Positions 16,297 to 25,014 are shown, counted from the stretch's first letter. The stretch is 37,962 nucleotides of DNA from Syntrophomonadaceae bacterium (GCA_012728655.1 JAAYEQ010000030.1:1-37962); one strand, 5' to 3'. The notes: generated by a model not told the origin, from the letters alone. A program made the numbers and translations.

Positions 16297-17531
16297 CAAA
16301 ATTCCCCTCCTTCCTGGTTGCCCAGATCAAATTTATCATGCAATGCCTTAACCGCCAGTTCCATTTGGTCTCGCTTAACCAAACACCATATATTGGTGTA
16401 AGAATCCCCGGACTGTAAAATCTCAATCCCATTAAGGGTCAGGGCCTCAACCACTTTGGCCATGACCCCCGGTATCCCGGTTATAGCAGCCCCTACAATC
16501 GCCACCTTCGCGCAATCGGGTTCGGTGGCCACGCTCACTCCAAGATTCTCCAGTATCTCTCGGGCTCGCTCTGCTACCTCCTGCAGAACGGTAAAGATCA
16601 CCACTTCACGGGTGACGGTAATGAAGTCGACGCTAATTTCAGCCAGGGCCATTGCCTTGAATACTCTGAGCGGCAGTCCGGCCTCTCCTTGAATCTCCAC
16701 CCTGATCTGGGTTATACCGGGCATCTGAGTAATGCCGGTTATCAGCCGGTCTCTTTTTATCCGAACCGAATCCCCGTTAAACTCACCGTAATTCCCAACC
16801 AGGGTACCGGTGCTGTCGCTGAAGGTGGAACGAACCCGCAAGGGGATGTTGCTTTCCATGGCAATCTCCACCGCTCGGGGATGGATCACCTTGGCCCCCT
16901 CCCGCGCCAACTGGCATATCTCGTTGTAGGTCACTGCATCCAGCAATCTCGCATTCTTTACAATCCGCGGGTCGGCGGTCATTATGCCTTCGACATCGGT
17001 GTAAATATCAATCACATCTGCTCCCAGTGCCACCCCCAGCGCACTGGCGGTCACATCGCTGCCGCCTCTGCCCAAGGTGGTTATTTCACCGTCCTCTGAA
17101 ATCCCCTGAAAACCGGCCACGACCACCACATAATCCTCGGCCAGATACTTCTTTATGAGTCGTGTATCAATGGCAACAATCCGCGCATCACCATGATTGG
17201 AATTGGTTTTAATCCCCGCCTGCCAGCCGTTGAGGAACACCGCCTGCTCGCCGTGGGACTGCAGCTTATTGGTGAGGATCACGCCGGATATAATCTCCCC
17301 GCACGACATCAGCATATCAAGTTCCCGGCGGCTGGGGTTCAAATTATCCCTTTTAACCAAATTAATAAGGGTGTCGGTAGCATAGGGCTCATCGGCCCTT
17401 CCCATGGCTGAAACTACCACCACCACGCTGTTGCCCTTATGGCGCTCCCTTTGAATCGCCTGACATACCCTTTCCCTCTGCTGCGGAGTGGAAAGGGAGG
17501 TACCTCCAAACTTCTGGATTACAATTCCCAA
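16296..17531 (-). CDS. dapG: Aspartate kinase (DapG type)
   Basis: Aspartate kinase phosphorylates aspartate and opens the lysine/threonine/methionine/diaminopimelate pathway. The 411-residue product shows KFGGTSL at 7-13, the TTLGRGGSD nucleotide/aspartate-binding segment at 151-159, and a C-terminal pair of ACT domains (about 265-400), which normally bind the feedback inhibitor. By synteny it corresponds to B. subtilis DapG, which is inhibited by diaminopimelate, but which amino acid acts here cannot be read from sequence. The start is TTG with only a weak GGGGTG site. The 151-bp gap before it contains a GTCCCG/CGGGAC hairpin (17586-17604) without a T run; it is too short for a lysine riboswitch. 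Confidence 0.95.
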   Translation of the reverse strand: MGIVIQKFGGTSLSTPQQRERVCQAIQRERHKGNSVVVVVSAMGRADEPYATDTLINLVKRDNLNPSRRELDMLMSCGEIISGVILTNKLQSHGEQAVFLNGWQAGIKTNSNHGDARIVAIDTRLIKKYLAEDYVVVVAGFQGISEDGEITTLGRGGSDVTASALGVALGADVIDIYTDVEGIMTADPRIVKNARLLDAVTYNEICQLAREGAKVIHPRAVEIAMESNIPLRVRSTFSDSTGTLVGNYGEFNGDSVRIKRDRLITGITQMPGITQIRVEIQGEAGLPLRVFKAMALAEISVDFITVTREVVIFTVLQEVAERAREILENLGVSVATEPDCAKVAIVGAAITGIPGVMAKVVEALTLNGIEILQSGDSYTNIWCLVKRDQMELAVKALHDKFDLGNQEGGEF

Positions 17532-17648
17532 GCTGACACCCCGCTGTCATCGTTAAAATCACCAGCAAACACCGCCGGCTTTACCGTCCCGCGTCTTCCG
17601 GGACCGCGGCTGCACGGCCGGCAGGTCAATTTGTAAGAATCATATCTT

Positions 17649-17674
17649 AAACAATAAACAACCCGTTAACCGGG
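17649..17674 (-). terminator. Weak terminator-like element after asd
   Basis: A 4-bp CCCG/CGGG stem with a 5-base loop is followed on the minus strand by a T-rich but interrupted tract (TTGTTTATTGTTT). The stem is short, so termination would be partial at best; read-through into dapG is likely. Confidence 0.3.
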
Positions 17675-17682
17675 CTGCCAAA

Positions 17683-18699
17683 CTAAAACAGACGGTCACG
17701 GACAACAATCTCCGCAATCTGTACCGCATTGGTGGCGGCTCCTTTGCGTATCTGGTCCGCAACCACCCACAGGTTAATCCCCTGCTCGATGGATATATCC
17801 TCCCGGATTCTCCCCACAAAGACCTCATCGCGATTGGCCGTAAACCATGGCATGGGGTATTCATTATTATGCGGGTTGTCAATAACGACTACCCCGGGGG
17901 CTCGGCTGAGCACGTCCCGGGCCTCGGATGCCGTAATCTTGCGTTCCGTTTCGAGGTTGACGGATTCCGAGTGACTCCTCAAAACCGGAACCCTCACCGT
18001 GGTGGGACTGACCGGCAGGTTGTCGAGGTTCATTATCTTTCTCGTCTCCCAAACCATTTTCATTTCCTCACGGGAGTAGTCCTTCTCCACCCAGACATCA
18101 ATATGGGGAATCAGATTAAAGGCAATCTGATGTTGGAATACCCTGCTGGTTAAAGGACGTCCCTCTACGTAACAGCGGACCTGCTCCTCCAGTTCTTCCA
18201 GTCCGGCTTTGCCGGCTCCCGAAACCGCCTGGTAAGTGGACACGACCACTCGTTTCAGCCCAGCAGCCTGGTGTATGGGGTTGATGGCTACCACCATTAT
18301 GATGGTTGAGCAGTTGGGATTGGCAATAATGCCCCGGTGCTCTTTGACATCCTCCGGATTAACCTCCGGTACCACCAGAGGGACATCATCTTTCAGGCGG
18401 AAGGCGGAACTGTTATCGATCACTACCGCGCCGGCGCGGACAGCCTCCGGCCCCAGTTCTTCGCTGACTTCGCCCCCAACTGCGAAAAATGCGATATCAA
18501 CACCTTTAAATTTGTCGGGGCCGGCTCCCTCGACAACAATCTGTTCACCTTTGAAACTGAGCCTGGTACCGGCTTCCCGCGGATCGGCCAGACAAACCAG
18601 GCTGTTGACCGGAAACTCTCTTTCCTCCAAAACCTTCAGCATTTCCCGTCCAACGGCGCCGGTGGCACCCACTACTGCAATCCTTGCTCCCGCCAACAA
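17683..18699 (-). CDS. asd: Aspartate-semialdehyde dehydrogenase
   Basis: Asd reduces aspartyl phosphate to aspartate semialdehyde with NADPH. The 338-residue product has the dinucleotide-binding GATGAVG at 11-17 and the catalytic cysteine in NPNCSTI (Cys130), with normal length. The start is TTG; GGGAGG stands five bases upstream. It is followed by dapG and dapA, and preceded by dpaB with a 176-bp gap that contains a promoter, so it can be expressed separately from the sporulation genes, as expected for an enzyme needed in growth. Confidence 0.97.
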   Translation of the reverse strand: MLAGARIAVVGATGAVGREMLKVLEEREFPVNSLVCLADPREAGTRLSFKGEQIVVEGAGPDKFKGVDIAFFAVGGEVSEELGPEAVRAGAVVIDNSSAFRLKDDVPLVVPEVNPEDVKEHRGIIANPNCSTIIMVVAINPIHQAAGLKRVVVSTYQAVSGAGKAGLEELEEQVRCYVEGRPLTSRVFQHQIAFNLIPHIDVWVEKDYSREEMKMVWETRKIMNLDNLPVSPTTVRVPVLRSHSESVNLETERKITASEARDVLSRAPGVVVIDNPHNNEYPMPWFTANRDEVFVGRIREDISIEQGINLWVVADQIRKGAATNAVQIAEIVVRDRLF

Positions 18700-18730
18700 T
18701 ATAACCTCCCGGCAACAAAATCTAAAATGT

Positions 18731-18759
18731 ATTGTAACACATCAAAACCGGGTGACCAA
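18731..18759 (-). promoter_or_regulatory. Promoter of asd
   Basis: The minus strand has TTGGTC (18754-18759), a 17-base spacer and TACAAT (18731-18736; five of six) with a TGn extension, reading TGTTACAAT. The start near 18724 gives a leader of about 25 bases. It separates asd from the dpa genes. Confidence 0.6.
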
Positions 18760-18875
18760 TATCACTGTAAAACCGCTGCCACCCCTGGACTTGCCGGAAA
18801 ACCGCTTCTTTGTTCGGGTAATGAGCTTAATCTGCCGGTACTGTAAGCCCAATTTCAGGTTTCACCGGTTTAACA

Positions 18876-19475
18876 CTATCCGGCTTCGCCCAGAGGGCCC
18901 AGGAGCAGCGGCTGCAGTTGTTTGCCTTTCAGAGCATATACCACCGTATCAAATAACCTGTCCATATCGGCTACCAGGGACGTGGACTTGTTATATGGAT
19001 CATCCTGGCGGAAGGGAACAAAATAAACGTTTTTGGCATTCAGCAGGTATCCCAGGTTTCTGGCATTGCAGCCCAGGCCGTCATTGGTGGATAGGGCTAT
19101 GATCACCGGCCTTTGGTTGCGCAGTTGGGCTTTAATGGCCATCAAGGCCGGGGTATCGGTAATAGCGTTGGCCATCTTGGCCAGGGTGTTACCGGTACAG
19201 GGCGCCACCACCAGCACATCAAAAAGCTTGTTGGGTCCGATAGGTTCCGCATCGGTAATAGTAGTTATAATGGGTTTATCTGTTATCGTCGCGATCTCTT
19301 TCTTCAGTTCATCCACAGTGTGGAAACGGTTATCCGTGAAGTTCACAGTATATGAAAAAATAACGGTGATCAAAGCTCCTTCCGATTTCAGCCTTTTAAG
19401 TGCGGGCAATACCGCTCCCACCGTACAATGCGAGCCGGTCATTACAACACCAATCGACACACCGCTTAACTGCAC
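18876..19475 (-). CDS. dpaB: Dipicolinate synthase subunit B
   Basis: DpaB (SpoVFB) is the flavoprotein-like subunit that, with DpaA, oxidises dihydrodipicolinate to dipicolinic acid in the mother cell. The product is about 199 residues with the family segments TGSHCTVG near residue 15 and VAPCTGNTLAKMANAITDTP in the middle. The frame extends to a TTG that overlaps the dpaA stop, but the GTG at 19473-19475 has GGAGGG nine bases upstream and gives a normal family N-terminus. It is the second gene of dpaA-dpaB. Its presence is one of the best signs that the organism forms endospores. Confidence 0.95.
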   Translation of the reverse strand: MQLSGVSIGVVMTGSHCTVGAVLPALKRLKSEGALITVIFSYTVNFTDNRFHTVDELKKEIATITDKPIITTITDAEPIGPNKLFDVLVVAPCTGNTLAKMANAITDTPALMAIKAQLRNQRPVIIALSTNDGLGCNARNLGYLLNAKNVYFVPFRQDDPYNKSTSLVADMDRLFDTVVYALKGKQLQPLLLGPLGEAG

Positions 19476-19492
19476 TGCACGATTCCCTCCAT

Positions 19493-20407
19493 TCAAGCAA
19501 GATGCAATTGGTCGTAAGCCTTGATCATTGTCTGTTCGATCAGCCGGGGAACAACTTCCGCCAGCACCCGTCCGGCGGTAATCGGAGCAACTTTCCCCGG
19601 CAACCCCGGCGCCAGCAGGGCTTTAATGCCATATTCATTGGCGGTGGCAAAATCAGTCCCCCCGGGTGCGGTAGCAAGATCGATTATCAGGGTATCAGGG
19701 CTCATCCGCCTTAGGATTTCGCGGGTCAATACCGGGGCCGGGATAGTATTGAATACCACATCGACCTGATTAAGGTTGTCTGCCAGATCCGATAACCGAA
19801 TCCGCTGGCATCCCATCTCGTAGGCTCGGGCCAATTCGCTGTCGCGTTGAGAAACAACCAATACCGTAGCTCCCAATGCCTTCAATGTCCTGCCCAGGGT
19901 CATGCCCACCCGGCCAAACCCCAGCACCATAGCCCGGCTGCCATGGATGGTGGTTTTCATCTCCTGCATGGCAATTTGAACGGCCCCTTCAGCCGTGGGG
20001 ATGGAGTTGAGGATGGCCACATCATCCATTTCTCCGATTTCCACCAGCGTAATGCCCAGTTTGGCCGTCCACTCCTTGAGAAAAGGACGGGCGGTACCTA
20101 TGATTAGCATTGACGGTATCGCCATACCTCGAAGTGCTTTCTCGGTCAGTTGCAGTTTCTCTTCGGTGTAGACGGCACGTATGTAACCCCGGATATCAGT
20201 TCCCACCATGGGAAGTATCGCCACTTCCGCTTCAAACAACCCGTCTTCCACCGATTTGCTTATGAAGGCTCCGTGCTTTATCTTCTCGCGCGGGAAGCCT
20301 ACTACGGTAACGGTAGCCCCAAGGGTAACCAATTCGGATATCAGAATCAATTCCCGGTCGTCCCCACCCAGAACCGCAATCTTGACTCCAGATAAGGCCG
20401 AACTCAC
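19493..20407 (-). CDS. dpaA: Dipicolinate synthase subunit A
   Basis: DpaA (SpoVFA) is the Rossmann-fold subunit of dipicolinate synthase. The product, about 304 residues from the chosen start, has the N-terminal KIAVLGGDDREL, then NSIPTAEGAVQIAMQ before the nucleotide-binding motif GFGRVG (about 163-168), and LAPGLPGKVAPITAG near the C-terminus, all typical of the family. The chosen GTG (20405-20407) has GAGGTG about six bases upstream; a GTG three codons earlier lies inside that site. It is the first gene of the dpaA-dpaB unit, directly downstream of a strong terminator, so it has its own promoter. In Bacillus this operon is mother-cell specific. Confidence 0.96.
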   Translation of the reverse strand: MSSALSGVKIAVLGGDDRELILISELVTLGATVTVVGFPREKIKHGAFISKSVEDGLFEAEVAILPMVGTDIRGYIRAVYTEEKLQLTEKALRGMAIPSMLIIGTARPFLKEWTAKLGITLVEIGEMDDVAILNSIPTAEGAVQIAMQEMKTTIHGSRAMVLGFGRVGMTLGRTLKALGATVLVVSQRDSELARAYEMGCQRIRLSDLADNLNQVDVVFNTIPAPVLTREILRRMSPDTLIIDLATAPGGTDFATANEYGIKALLAPGLPGKVAPITAGRVLAEVVPRLIEQTMIKAYDQLHLA

Positions 20408-20449
20408 AAAAAGCACCTCTCTTAGGTCTTTTATACACTAACTATCAAC

Positions 20450-20479
20450 AGTATACGTAAATCGGATCAAGAACGTGAA
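20450..20479 (-). promoter_or_regulatory. Possible promoter of dpaA-dpaB
   Basis: On the minus strand TTCACG (20474-20479) and TATACT (20450-20455; five of six) are 18 bases apart. The same region also reads TATACTGT, which resembles a sporulation (sigma-E/K class) -10. Since dpa genes are expressed late in the mother cell in Bacillus, the sigma factor is left open. Confidence 0.35.
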
Positions 20480-20519
20480 AAACCGGCTCCGGCCGAGAAT
20501 GGCCGGCTGCCGGCTTTTT
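20478..20519 (-). terminator. Terminator after dapB (near-symmetrical hairpin)
   Basis: An imperfect GC-rich hairpin has an inner 6-bp CCGGCC/GGCCGG stem with a 6-base loop and an outer 5-bp CCGGC/GCCGG stem, split by a small internal loop. Five T follow on the minus strand, and five T also flank it on the plus strand, so it could work both ways. It stops dapB transcription before dpaA. Confidence 0.8.
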
Positions 20520-20596
20520 CGGTTCAGTTGGTTCAGGTATTTAATGAGAGGGTCTTCGGTGAAAACTTCATTTATATAGGGTGTTCACGTCCGCAG

Positions 20597-21397
20597 CTAG
20601 ATCAGGTGTTCCAAACCATAAACCAGTCCTTTAATATCCATGATCTTTCGGATTGTAAGCAGTACTCCGGGCATAAAGGACTCGCGATTGTAGGAATCAT
20701 GCCGTATGGTTAATGTCTGTCCCTGTCCCCCGAAAATTACTTCCTGGTGAGCCACCAGACCGGGAAGCCTGATACTGTGCACCTGTATACCGCTAACCTG
20801 TCCGCCTCGGGCACCCGGATACTTTTCAAACTGCCCGCGTGGTGCCGGTGGTATCCCCTGTCGATGGCGATTGATCATCTCCGCGGTTTTTATCGCCGTA
20901 CCAGAGGGAGCGTCCAGTTTGCCGTCGTGATGAAGTTCAACTATCTCCACATGTTCAAAATAGCGGCCGGCTTCCTCGGCAAACCGCATCATGAGAACCG
21001 CACCAATAGCGAAGTTCGGAATAATCGCAATGCCGGTTTGGTTCTCCCGGGCCAGCTTTTCCAGTTCGCCGATCTCTCTATCATTAAGCCCGGTAGTGCC
21101 GACAACACACGGTATCCCCCGCCGCAGCACCGTCCGGGCGTTATTGTAAACAGCCTGAGGATTGGTAAAATCGACTGCAACGTCAACTCGCACGGCATCA
21201 AGGGCCTCTTCCAGGTCCGGCCAAATCGGCAGACGGTCATTCTCATCACCGGTTATATCCGACACTTTGGCGGTTCCGGCTTTCACATCCACTGCCGCCG
21301 CCAGTACAAGGTTATCGGACGTTTTTACCGCCTTTACGGTTTCTCTCCCCATTTTCCCCAGGGCCCCAACTACTATAACCTGCAGTTCTTTTGCCAT
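20597..21397 (-). CDS. dapB: 4-hydroxy-tetrahydrodipicolinate reductase
   Basis: DapB reduces the DapA product towards tetrahydrodipicolinate, feeding diaminopimelate and lysine; it competes with dipicolinate synthase for the same branch. The 266-residue product has the nucleotide motif GALGKMG at 11-17 and the signature ELHHDGKLDAPSGTA at 154-168. The ATG start has AAGGGGG about ten bases upstream. It has a promoter in the 84-bp gap after ymxH and is closed by a strong terminator, so it is not in the dpa transcript despite lying next to it. Confidence 0.97.
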   Translation of the reverse strand: MAKELQVIVVGALGKMGRETVKAVKTSDNLVLAAAVDVKAGTAKVSDITGDENDRLPIWPDLEEALDAVRVDVAVDFTNPQAVYNNARTVLRRGIPCVVGTTGLNDREIGELEKLARENQTGIAIIPNFAIGAVLMMRFAEEAGRYFEHVEIVELHHDGKLDAPSGTAIKTAEMINRHRQGIPPAPRGQFEKYPGARGGQVSGIQVHSIRLPGLVAHQEVIFGGQGQTLTIRHDSYNRESFMPGVLLTIRKIMDIKGLVYGLEHLI

Positions 21398-21429
21398 AAT
21401 TTGTTCCCCCTTGGATGCTTTCTAACAAT

Positions 21430-21457
21430 AGTGTATCCTTTAGCGAAGTGGAGTCAA
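21430..21457 (-). promoter_or_regulatory. Promoter of dapB
   Basis: On the minus strand TTGACT (21452-21457; five of six) and TACACT (21430-21435; four of six) are 16 bases apart. The start near 21423 leaves a leader of about 26 bases. Confidence 0.5.
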
Positions 21458-21481
21458 CCTGGTGTTATTGTCAAGGGATGC

Positions 21482-21751
21482 CTAAAAACTATGGCTACGG
21501 AAACGGGGATTGGTGTGGTCGAGGTCGACGACAATAACCTCCCGGCCGATCTTTCTGACTGCTTCCCAGGGAACCACGATCTTCTGTCTGTCGATCCACA
21601 GGTTTACAAAGGTCCCGCGATTGGGGAGGATTATCGAATGAATCTCTCCGCTTTCAGGATTGATGATCATATCGGAGTCACCGACCTGACCCATTTTCAG
21701 TCCGTCATTGAGATTAATAATCTCTTTGCCGATCAACTCGCTCATCCGCAA
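21482..21751 (-). CDS. ymxH: YlmC/YmxH-family sporulation protein (PRC-barrel)
   Basis: This 89-residue protein consists of a single PRC-barrel domain, starting MRMSELIGKEIINLNDG and continuing GQVGDSDMIINPESGEI. The YlmC/YmxH family is found in spore formers; its molecular role is not established. The gene sits between the M16 peptidase region and the dpa genes, as ymxH does in B. subtilis. The start is TTG with GGGGGAAG about eight bases upstream; an ATG two codons later is the alternative. It follows dut by 12 bases and is probably cotranscribed with it. Confidence 0.9.
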   Translation of the reverse strand: MRMSELIGKEIINLNDGLKMGQVGDSDMIINPESGEIHSIILPNRGTFVNLWIDRQKIVVPWEAVRKIGREVIVVDLDHTNPRFRSHSF

Positions 21752-21763
21752 GCATACTTCCCC

Positions 21764-22207
21764 CTAACCGGTATGGCCAAATCCTCCCCGGCCACGACCC
21801 GTTTCGTCCAGGTCCTCGGTCAGCCTGAACCTGGCCCTGGCTACCGGACAAAAGACCATTTGGGCAATTCTATCCCCCCGCTTTACAATATAATCGTTGT
21901 CCCCCAGGTTTATGACTATGACCTTGACTTCACCCCGGTAGTCGGCGTCAATCGTCCCCGGTGAATTCAATATGGTTATCCCGAATTTTGACGCCAGTCC
22001 GCTGCGGGGCCTTACCTGGGCTTCATAGCCCGGAGGTATGGCCAGGGCTATTCCGGTAGGGATCAATGCCATACCCTTTGGTTTGATGGTCACAGGTTCG
22101 ATTATTGCCGCCCGCAGGTCGACCCCGGAAGCACCTTCAGTCATGTACTCGGGCAAATCCAACCCCTGACCGTGATCCAGCACTTTTACCTGGACTTCAA
22201 TTTCCAT
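21764..22207 (-). CDS. dut: dUTP diphosphatase
   Basis: Dut hydrolyses dUTP to dUMP, keeping uracil out of DNA and supplying dTMP synthesis. The 147-residue trimeric-type enzyme shows all conserved motifs: [10 protein letters not shown] (24-33), RPRSGLA (66-72), [10 protein letters not shown] with the catalytic Asp87, GDRIAQMVF (111-119) and the C-terminal glycine-rich arm GRGGFGHTG. In most homologues the arm reads GFGSTG; the His for Ser is a small change. The gene begins 25 bases after a terminator, leaving little room for a promoter, so it may rely on read-through. Confidence 0.97.
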   Translation of the reverse strand: MEIEVQVKVLDHGQGLDLPEYMTEGASGVDLRAAIIEPVTIKPKGMALIPTGIALAIPPGYEAQVRPRSGLASKFGITILNSPGTIDADYRGEVKVIVINLGDNDYIVKRGDRIAQMVFCPVARARFRLTEDLDETGRGRGGFGHTG

Positions 22208-22232
22208 GAAACCTGTTGATCCACCTTTCTAT

Positions 22233-22260
22233 AAAAATATGCAGCCCCTAGTCGGGCTGC
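22233..22260 (-). terminator. Intrinsic terminator after the M16 peptidase gene
   Basis: A 7-bp perfect stem GCAGCCC/GGGCTGC (22241-22247 with 22254-22260) and a 6-base loop are followed by ATATTTTTAT on the minus strand. The T run is offset by three bases, so efficiency may be partial. It lies 41 bases after the M16 stop. Confidence 0.7.
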
Positions 22261-22301
22261 CGGGCCTGCATTCAGCATGCTGTCGTCGCGCCGCGGGCTG
22301 T

Positions 22302-23591
22302 TTATAAAAATTCAGCCCGCATAAAACTCTCGAGTTCGCGAAAGCTCGCCTCCACCTCGGGCAGAATCGACTGTTCACCGATTACCGCCAGTGAATAGGG
22401 CTGCCGGCCAAAAATATCATAGGCGTACTCCCTCACCATCTCGGGGGTGACGGCGTATACCTTTTCAATGATCTCCTCTACCGGTGTTGTCTTCCCATAC
22501 ATTACCTCGGATTTGCCCAAACGGTTCATTCGGCTCATAACGCTTTCCATCCCCAAATAGAGATTGGCCTTGATCTGGCTCTGAGTCCTTCTCACCTCTT
22601 CCGCGGTCACTCCCTCGCGGATGAACCGCTCCAACTCTTCTCTCAACAGGGCAAAAAACTCCCGAACCTTTCCGGGACCTGTTCCTACATAAATGGCATA
22701 GGTTCCGGTCTCCCGGTAGGTTGAAGGGTAGGAATAAACATTGTAAGCCAGTCCCCTCTCTTCGCGAATCTTTTGAAACAGATGGGAGCTCATGCCTCCT
22801 CCCAGTATGCTGTTCATCACGTTCTGAGTGTATCGTCGCTCATCGGTATAGGGTATGCCGGGAACTCCCAGGCAGATTTGAACCTGTTCAGTATCTTTGG
22901 GGACCAGGTTTATGCCATCGCACAACCGTGGTGCCATTGCCTCCTTCGGAATCTGAGGTTCCTGCTGATATCCCGTGTAACTCGCCAGCCGCTCAAAAAC
23001 CCTTTCGCTGTTGATGTTGCCCACCACCGCGATCACCATGTTGGCCGGGTGGTAAAACGCACGATAATAGTTGTAAACAGTGGACCGCGACAGGGAAGCA
23101 ATGATTTCCTGTCTCCCCAAAACCGGTCTGCCCAATGGGTGTCCGGCCATGATCGTCTGGGAAAAGACATCGTGAATAAGCTCGTCCGGCGTATCCTCAT
23201 ACATATTGATCTCTTCCAGGATGACCCCCCGCTCGGTATCCACTTCTTTTTCATTCATGGTTGAGTTGTACAGCATATCAAACAGTACATCCATGGCCTC
23301 GAACAGGTTCTCATCCAGGACCCGGGCATAAAAACAGGTATGTTCTTTGCTGGTGTAAGCATTGAGCTGACCGCCCATTCTCTCAAAGGCTTCAGCTATC
23401 TCCCGGCCGCTCATCCTTTCGGTTCCTTTGAAGAGCATGTGCTCAATAAAGTGGGAAATGCCGTTCAGTTCCTCCGGTTCATGCTTGGACCCCACTTTGA
23501 CAAACACTCCAATAGCCGCCGACCTGACATGCGGTATTTCTTCCATAACCGTTATTGCGCCATTTGGTAATACTCGTTTTTCTACCAGCAC
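22302..23591 (-). CDS. mlpA: M16-family zinc peptidase (MlpA/YmxG-like)
   Basis: The 429-residue product is a processing-peptidase-like M16 enzyme. The inverted zinc motif HFIEH is at 47-51, with the third ligand glutamate in VILEEINM (Glu126 or 127). The second, catalytically inactive-type half follows, with the RGLAYNVYSY segment typical of the family. The true start is the GTG at 23589-23591, seven bases after GGAGG; the frame is open 13 codons further up without a site. In B. subtilis the homologue lies in the same place between pnpA-ylxY and ymxH and has been linked to control of extracellular protease levels. No signal peptide is seen, so it should be cytoplasmic. Confidence 0.94.
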   Translation of the reverse strand: MLVEKRVLPNGAITVMEEIPHVRSAAIGVFVKVGSKHEPEELNGISHFIEHMLFKGTERMSGREIAEAFERMGGQLNAYTSKEHTCFYARVLDENLFEAMDVLFDMLYNSTMNEKEVDTERGVILEEINMYEDTPDELIHDVFSQTIMAGHPLGRPVLGRQEIIASLSRSTVYNYYRAFYHPANMVIAVVGNINSERVFERLASYTGYQQEPQIPKEAMAPRLCDGINLVPKDTEQVQICLGVPGIPYTDERRYTQNVMNSILGGGMSSHLFQKIREERGLAYNVYSYPSTYRETGTYAIYVGTGPGKVREFFALLREELERFIREGVTAEEVRRTQSQIKANLYLGMESVMSRMNRLGKSEVMYGKTTPVEEIIEKVYAVTPEMVREYAYDIFGRQPYSLAVIGEQSILPEVEASFRELESFMRAEFL

Positions 23592-23678
23592 AAAAAAACC
23601 TCCAAACCAGAAGCAGTTAATTTTGAACATCTCAGAGTGTGTTACGGGACTCAGGGCGCAAGGTCGTAAAATCGGTTC

Positions 23679-24851
23679 CTAAATTCCGCAACAGGACCCG
23701 GAAACATCCCCGGACTTGGGGGTCGTCCGCTTATCATCCATTGCTCTCTTGATAATTCGCCATACACCCGACGGTATCCTCTCAACCTGGGACGCGGCGT
23801 GAAGCCCGACTTCGTCCACCAGTTCACCCTGATAGTACAACCTGATGATACCTATTCTTTCTCCTTTATTAACCGGAGCCCGGGGACGGTAATCCAAAAG
23901 CACCTTTTTTTCCACCTCTTTCAACCCGTCCTCCGGAAGCCAGATAACACTGTCTCTTTCCGGACATACTGCCACTTTGGCCGCATCGCCCTCATCAACC
24001 CGCAGATACTTAAAGGGCTTGTCTTTATCAATGACCCTGGTGGGGGAGAGGTCTTCAAAACCGTAATCGAGCAGGGCCCTGGTAGCGCTGTACCGGTCAC
24101 CCGCTCGCAATACCACGGTAACCAGTTGCCGGCCCTTTCTTTCCGCCAGTCCCACCAGGCACTTGCCGGCGGAATCGGTCGTTCCCGTTTTAACCCCCCT
24201 GGCTCCCGGATAGGTTGTCAGGAGGTGGTTGGTGTTCTTGACCAGTTTCCCCTGGGGATATCCCGGATGATCTATGTAAGCTTCGGTCATAGCCACGGTC
24301 TCGGCAAAAAAGGGTTTTTGGAGGGCCGCCCGTGAAATGAGGAACAGGTCATGGCAGGTGCTGAGGTGCCCTTCGGCGGGCAGGCCGTTGCTGTTCTTAA
24401 AAGTTGTGGACACCGCTCCCAATACGAATGCCTTCTTGTTCATCAAATGGGCAAAGAGCTCTTCGCTGCCGGCAATTCGTTCGGCCAGGACCACCGTGGC
24501 ATCATTGGCCGAGCTTAACAGGGCGGCCGTCAATAGATCCCTGACCCGCATCTGTTGACCGGCTTTGAGACCTATGGTCGTGGGTTCGGTGCGGGCGGCC
24601 CGCTCGCTTACCAGGGCGGTTTCCTCCAAATCAAGATATTCCTCGGCCAAAAGGGCGGTCATTATCTTGGTGGTACTGGCGGGGGGCATGGGATTGCGCC
24701 AGTTCTTACCGCCCAAAAACTGCCCGGTTTCCAGGTCGTAAACGCCGTAGGCGCCTGCACCAACCCGGGGAACCGCCAACACCGCCGTCGGATATATGAG
24801 CAGCCCTGAAAAGGCAATAACCAAAGCAACAATCAATGAAAACCTTTTCAC
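23679..24851 (-). CDS. dacF: D-alanyl-D-alanine carboxypeptidase (DacF/PBP5 type)
   Basis: This low-molecular-weight penicillin-binding protein trims the terminal D-Ala from peptidoglycan stem peptides. The 390-residue product has a signal peptide (about 1-26), the catalytic STTK at 59-62 (Ser59, Lys62), SAN at 114-116, KTG at 221-223 and a C-terminal PBP5-type beta domain (about 285-375). In Bacillus DacF acts in spore cortex formation, but vegetative DacA-like function is equally possible here. The start is GTG with GGGGAG eight bases upstream. A 163-bp gap before it holds a perfect TATAAT inside a palindrome, and no terminator. Confidence 0.95.
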   Translation of the reverse strand: MKRFSLIVALVIAFSGLLIYPTAVLAVPRVGAGAYGVYDLETGQFLGGKNWRNPMPPASTTKIMTALLAEEYLDLEETALVSERAARTEPTTIGLKAGQQMRVRDLLTAALLSSANDATVVLAERIAGSEELFAHLMNKKAFVLGAVSTTFKNSNGLPAEGHLSTCHDLFLISRAALQKPFFAETVAMTEAYIDHPGYPQGKLVKNTNHLLTTYPGARGVKTGTTDSAGKCLVGLAERKGRQLVTVVLRAGDRYSATRALLDYGFEDLSPTRVIDKDKPFKYLRVDEGDAAKVAVCPERDSVIWLPEDGLKEVEKKVLLDYRPRAPVNKGERIGIIRLYYQGELVDEVGLHAASQVERIPSGVWRIIKRAMDDKRTTPKSGDVSGSCCGI

Positions 24852-24864
24852 AGGATCACTCCCC

Positions 24865-24881
24865 GGTATTATATAAATACC
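24865..24881 (-). promoter_or_regulatory. Palindrome overlapping the putative dacF -10
   Basis: A 17-base perfect inverted repeat (GGTATT-ATATA-AATACC) covers a TATAAT (24868-24873) that stands just before the dacF ribosome binding site. The -35 region is poor. This arrangement would suit a regulator binding on the promoter, but it could also be chance in an AT-rich stretch. Confidence 0.4.
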
Positions 24882-25014
24882 TTACCATGTTTTCGGCCAT
24901 CTGACAGGAGGGCCTCGGAACAAAGGATTTTATCAGGCAGGCAGCCCATATTCACCGTTTTGCGGCCCGTTTAATCCGCCGGTATGTATTCCCGCAGCCA
25001 AATCCAAGTCCGTT

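Noticed and set aside
17532-17682. A lysine riboswitch upstream of dapG
   Set aside because: The gap is only 151 bases and contains a simple GTCCCG/CGGGAC hairpin without a T run; the conserved lysine-riboswitch core was not found.
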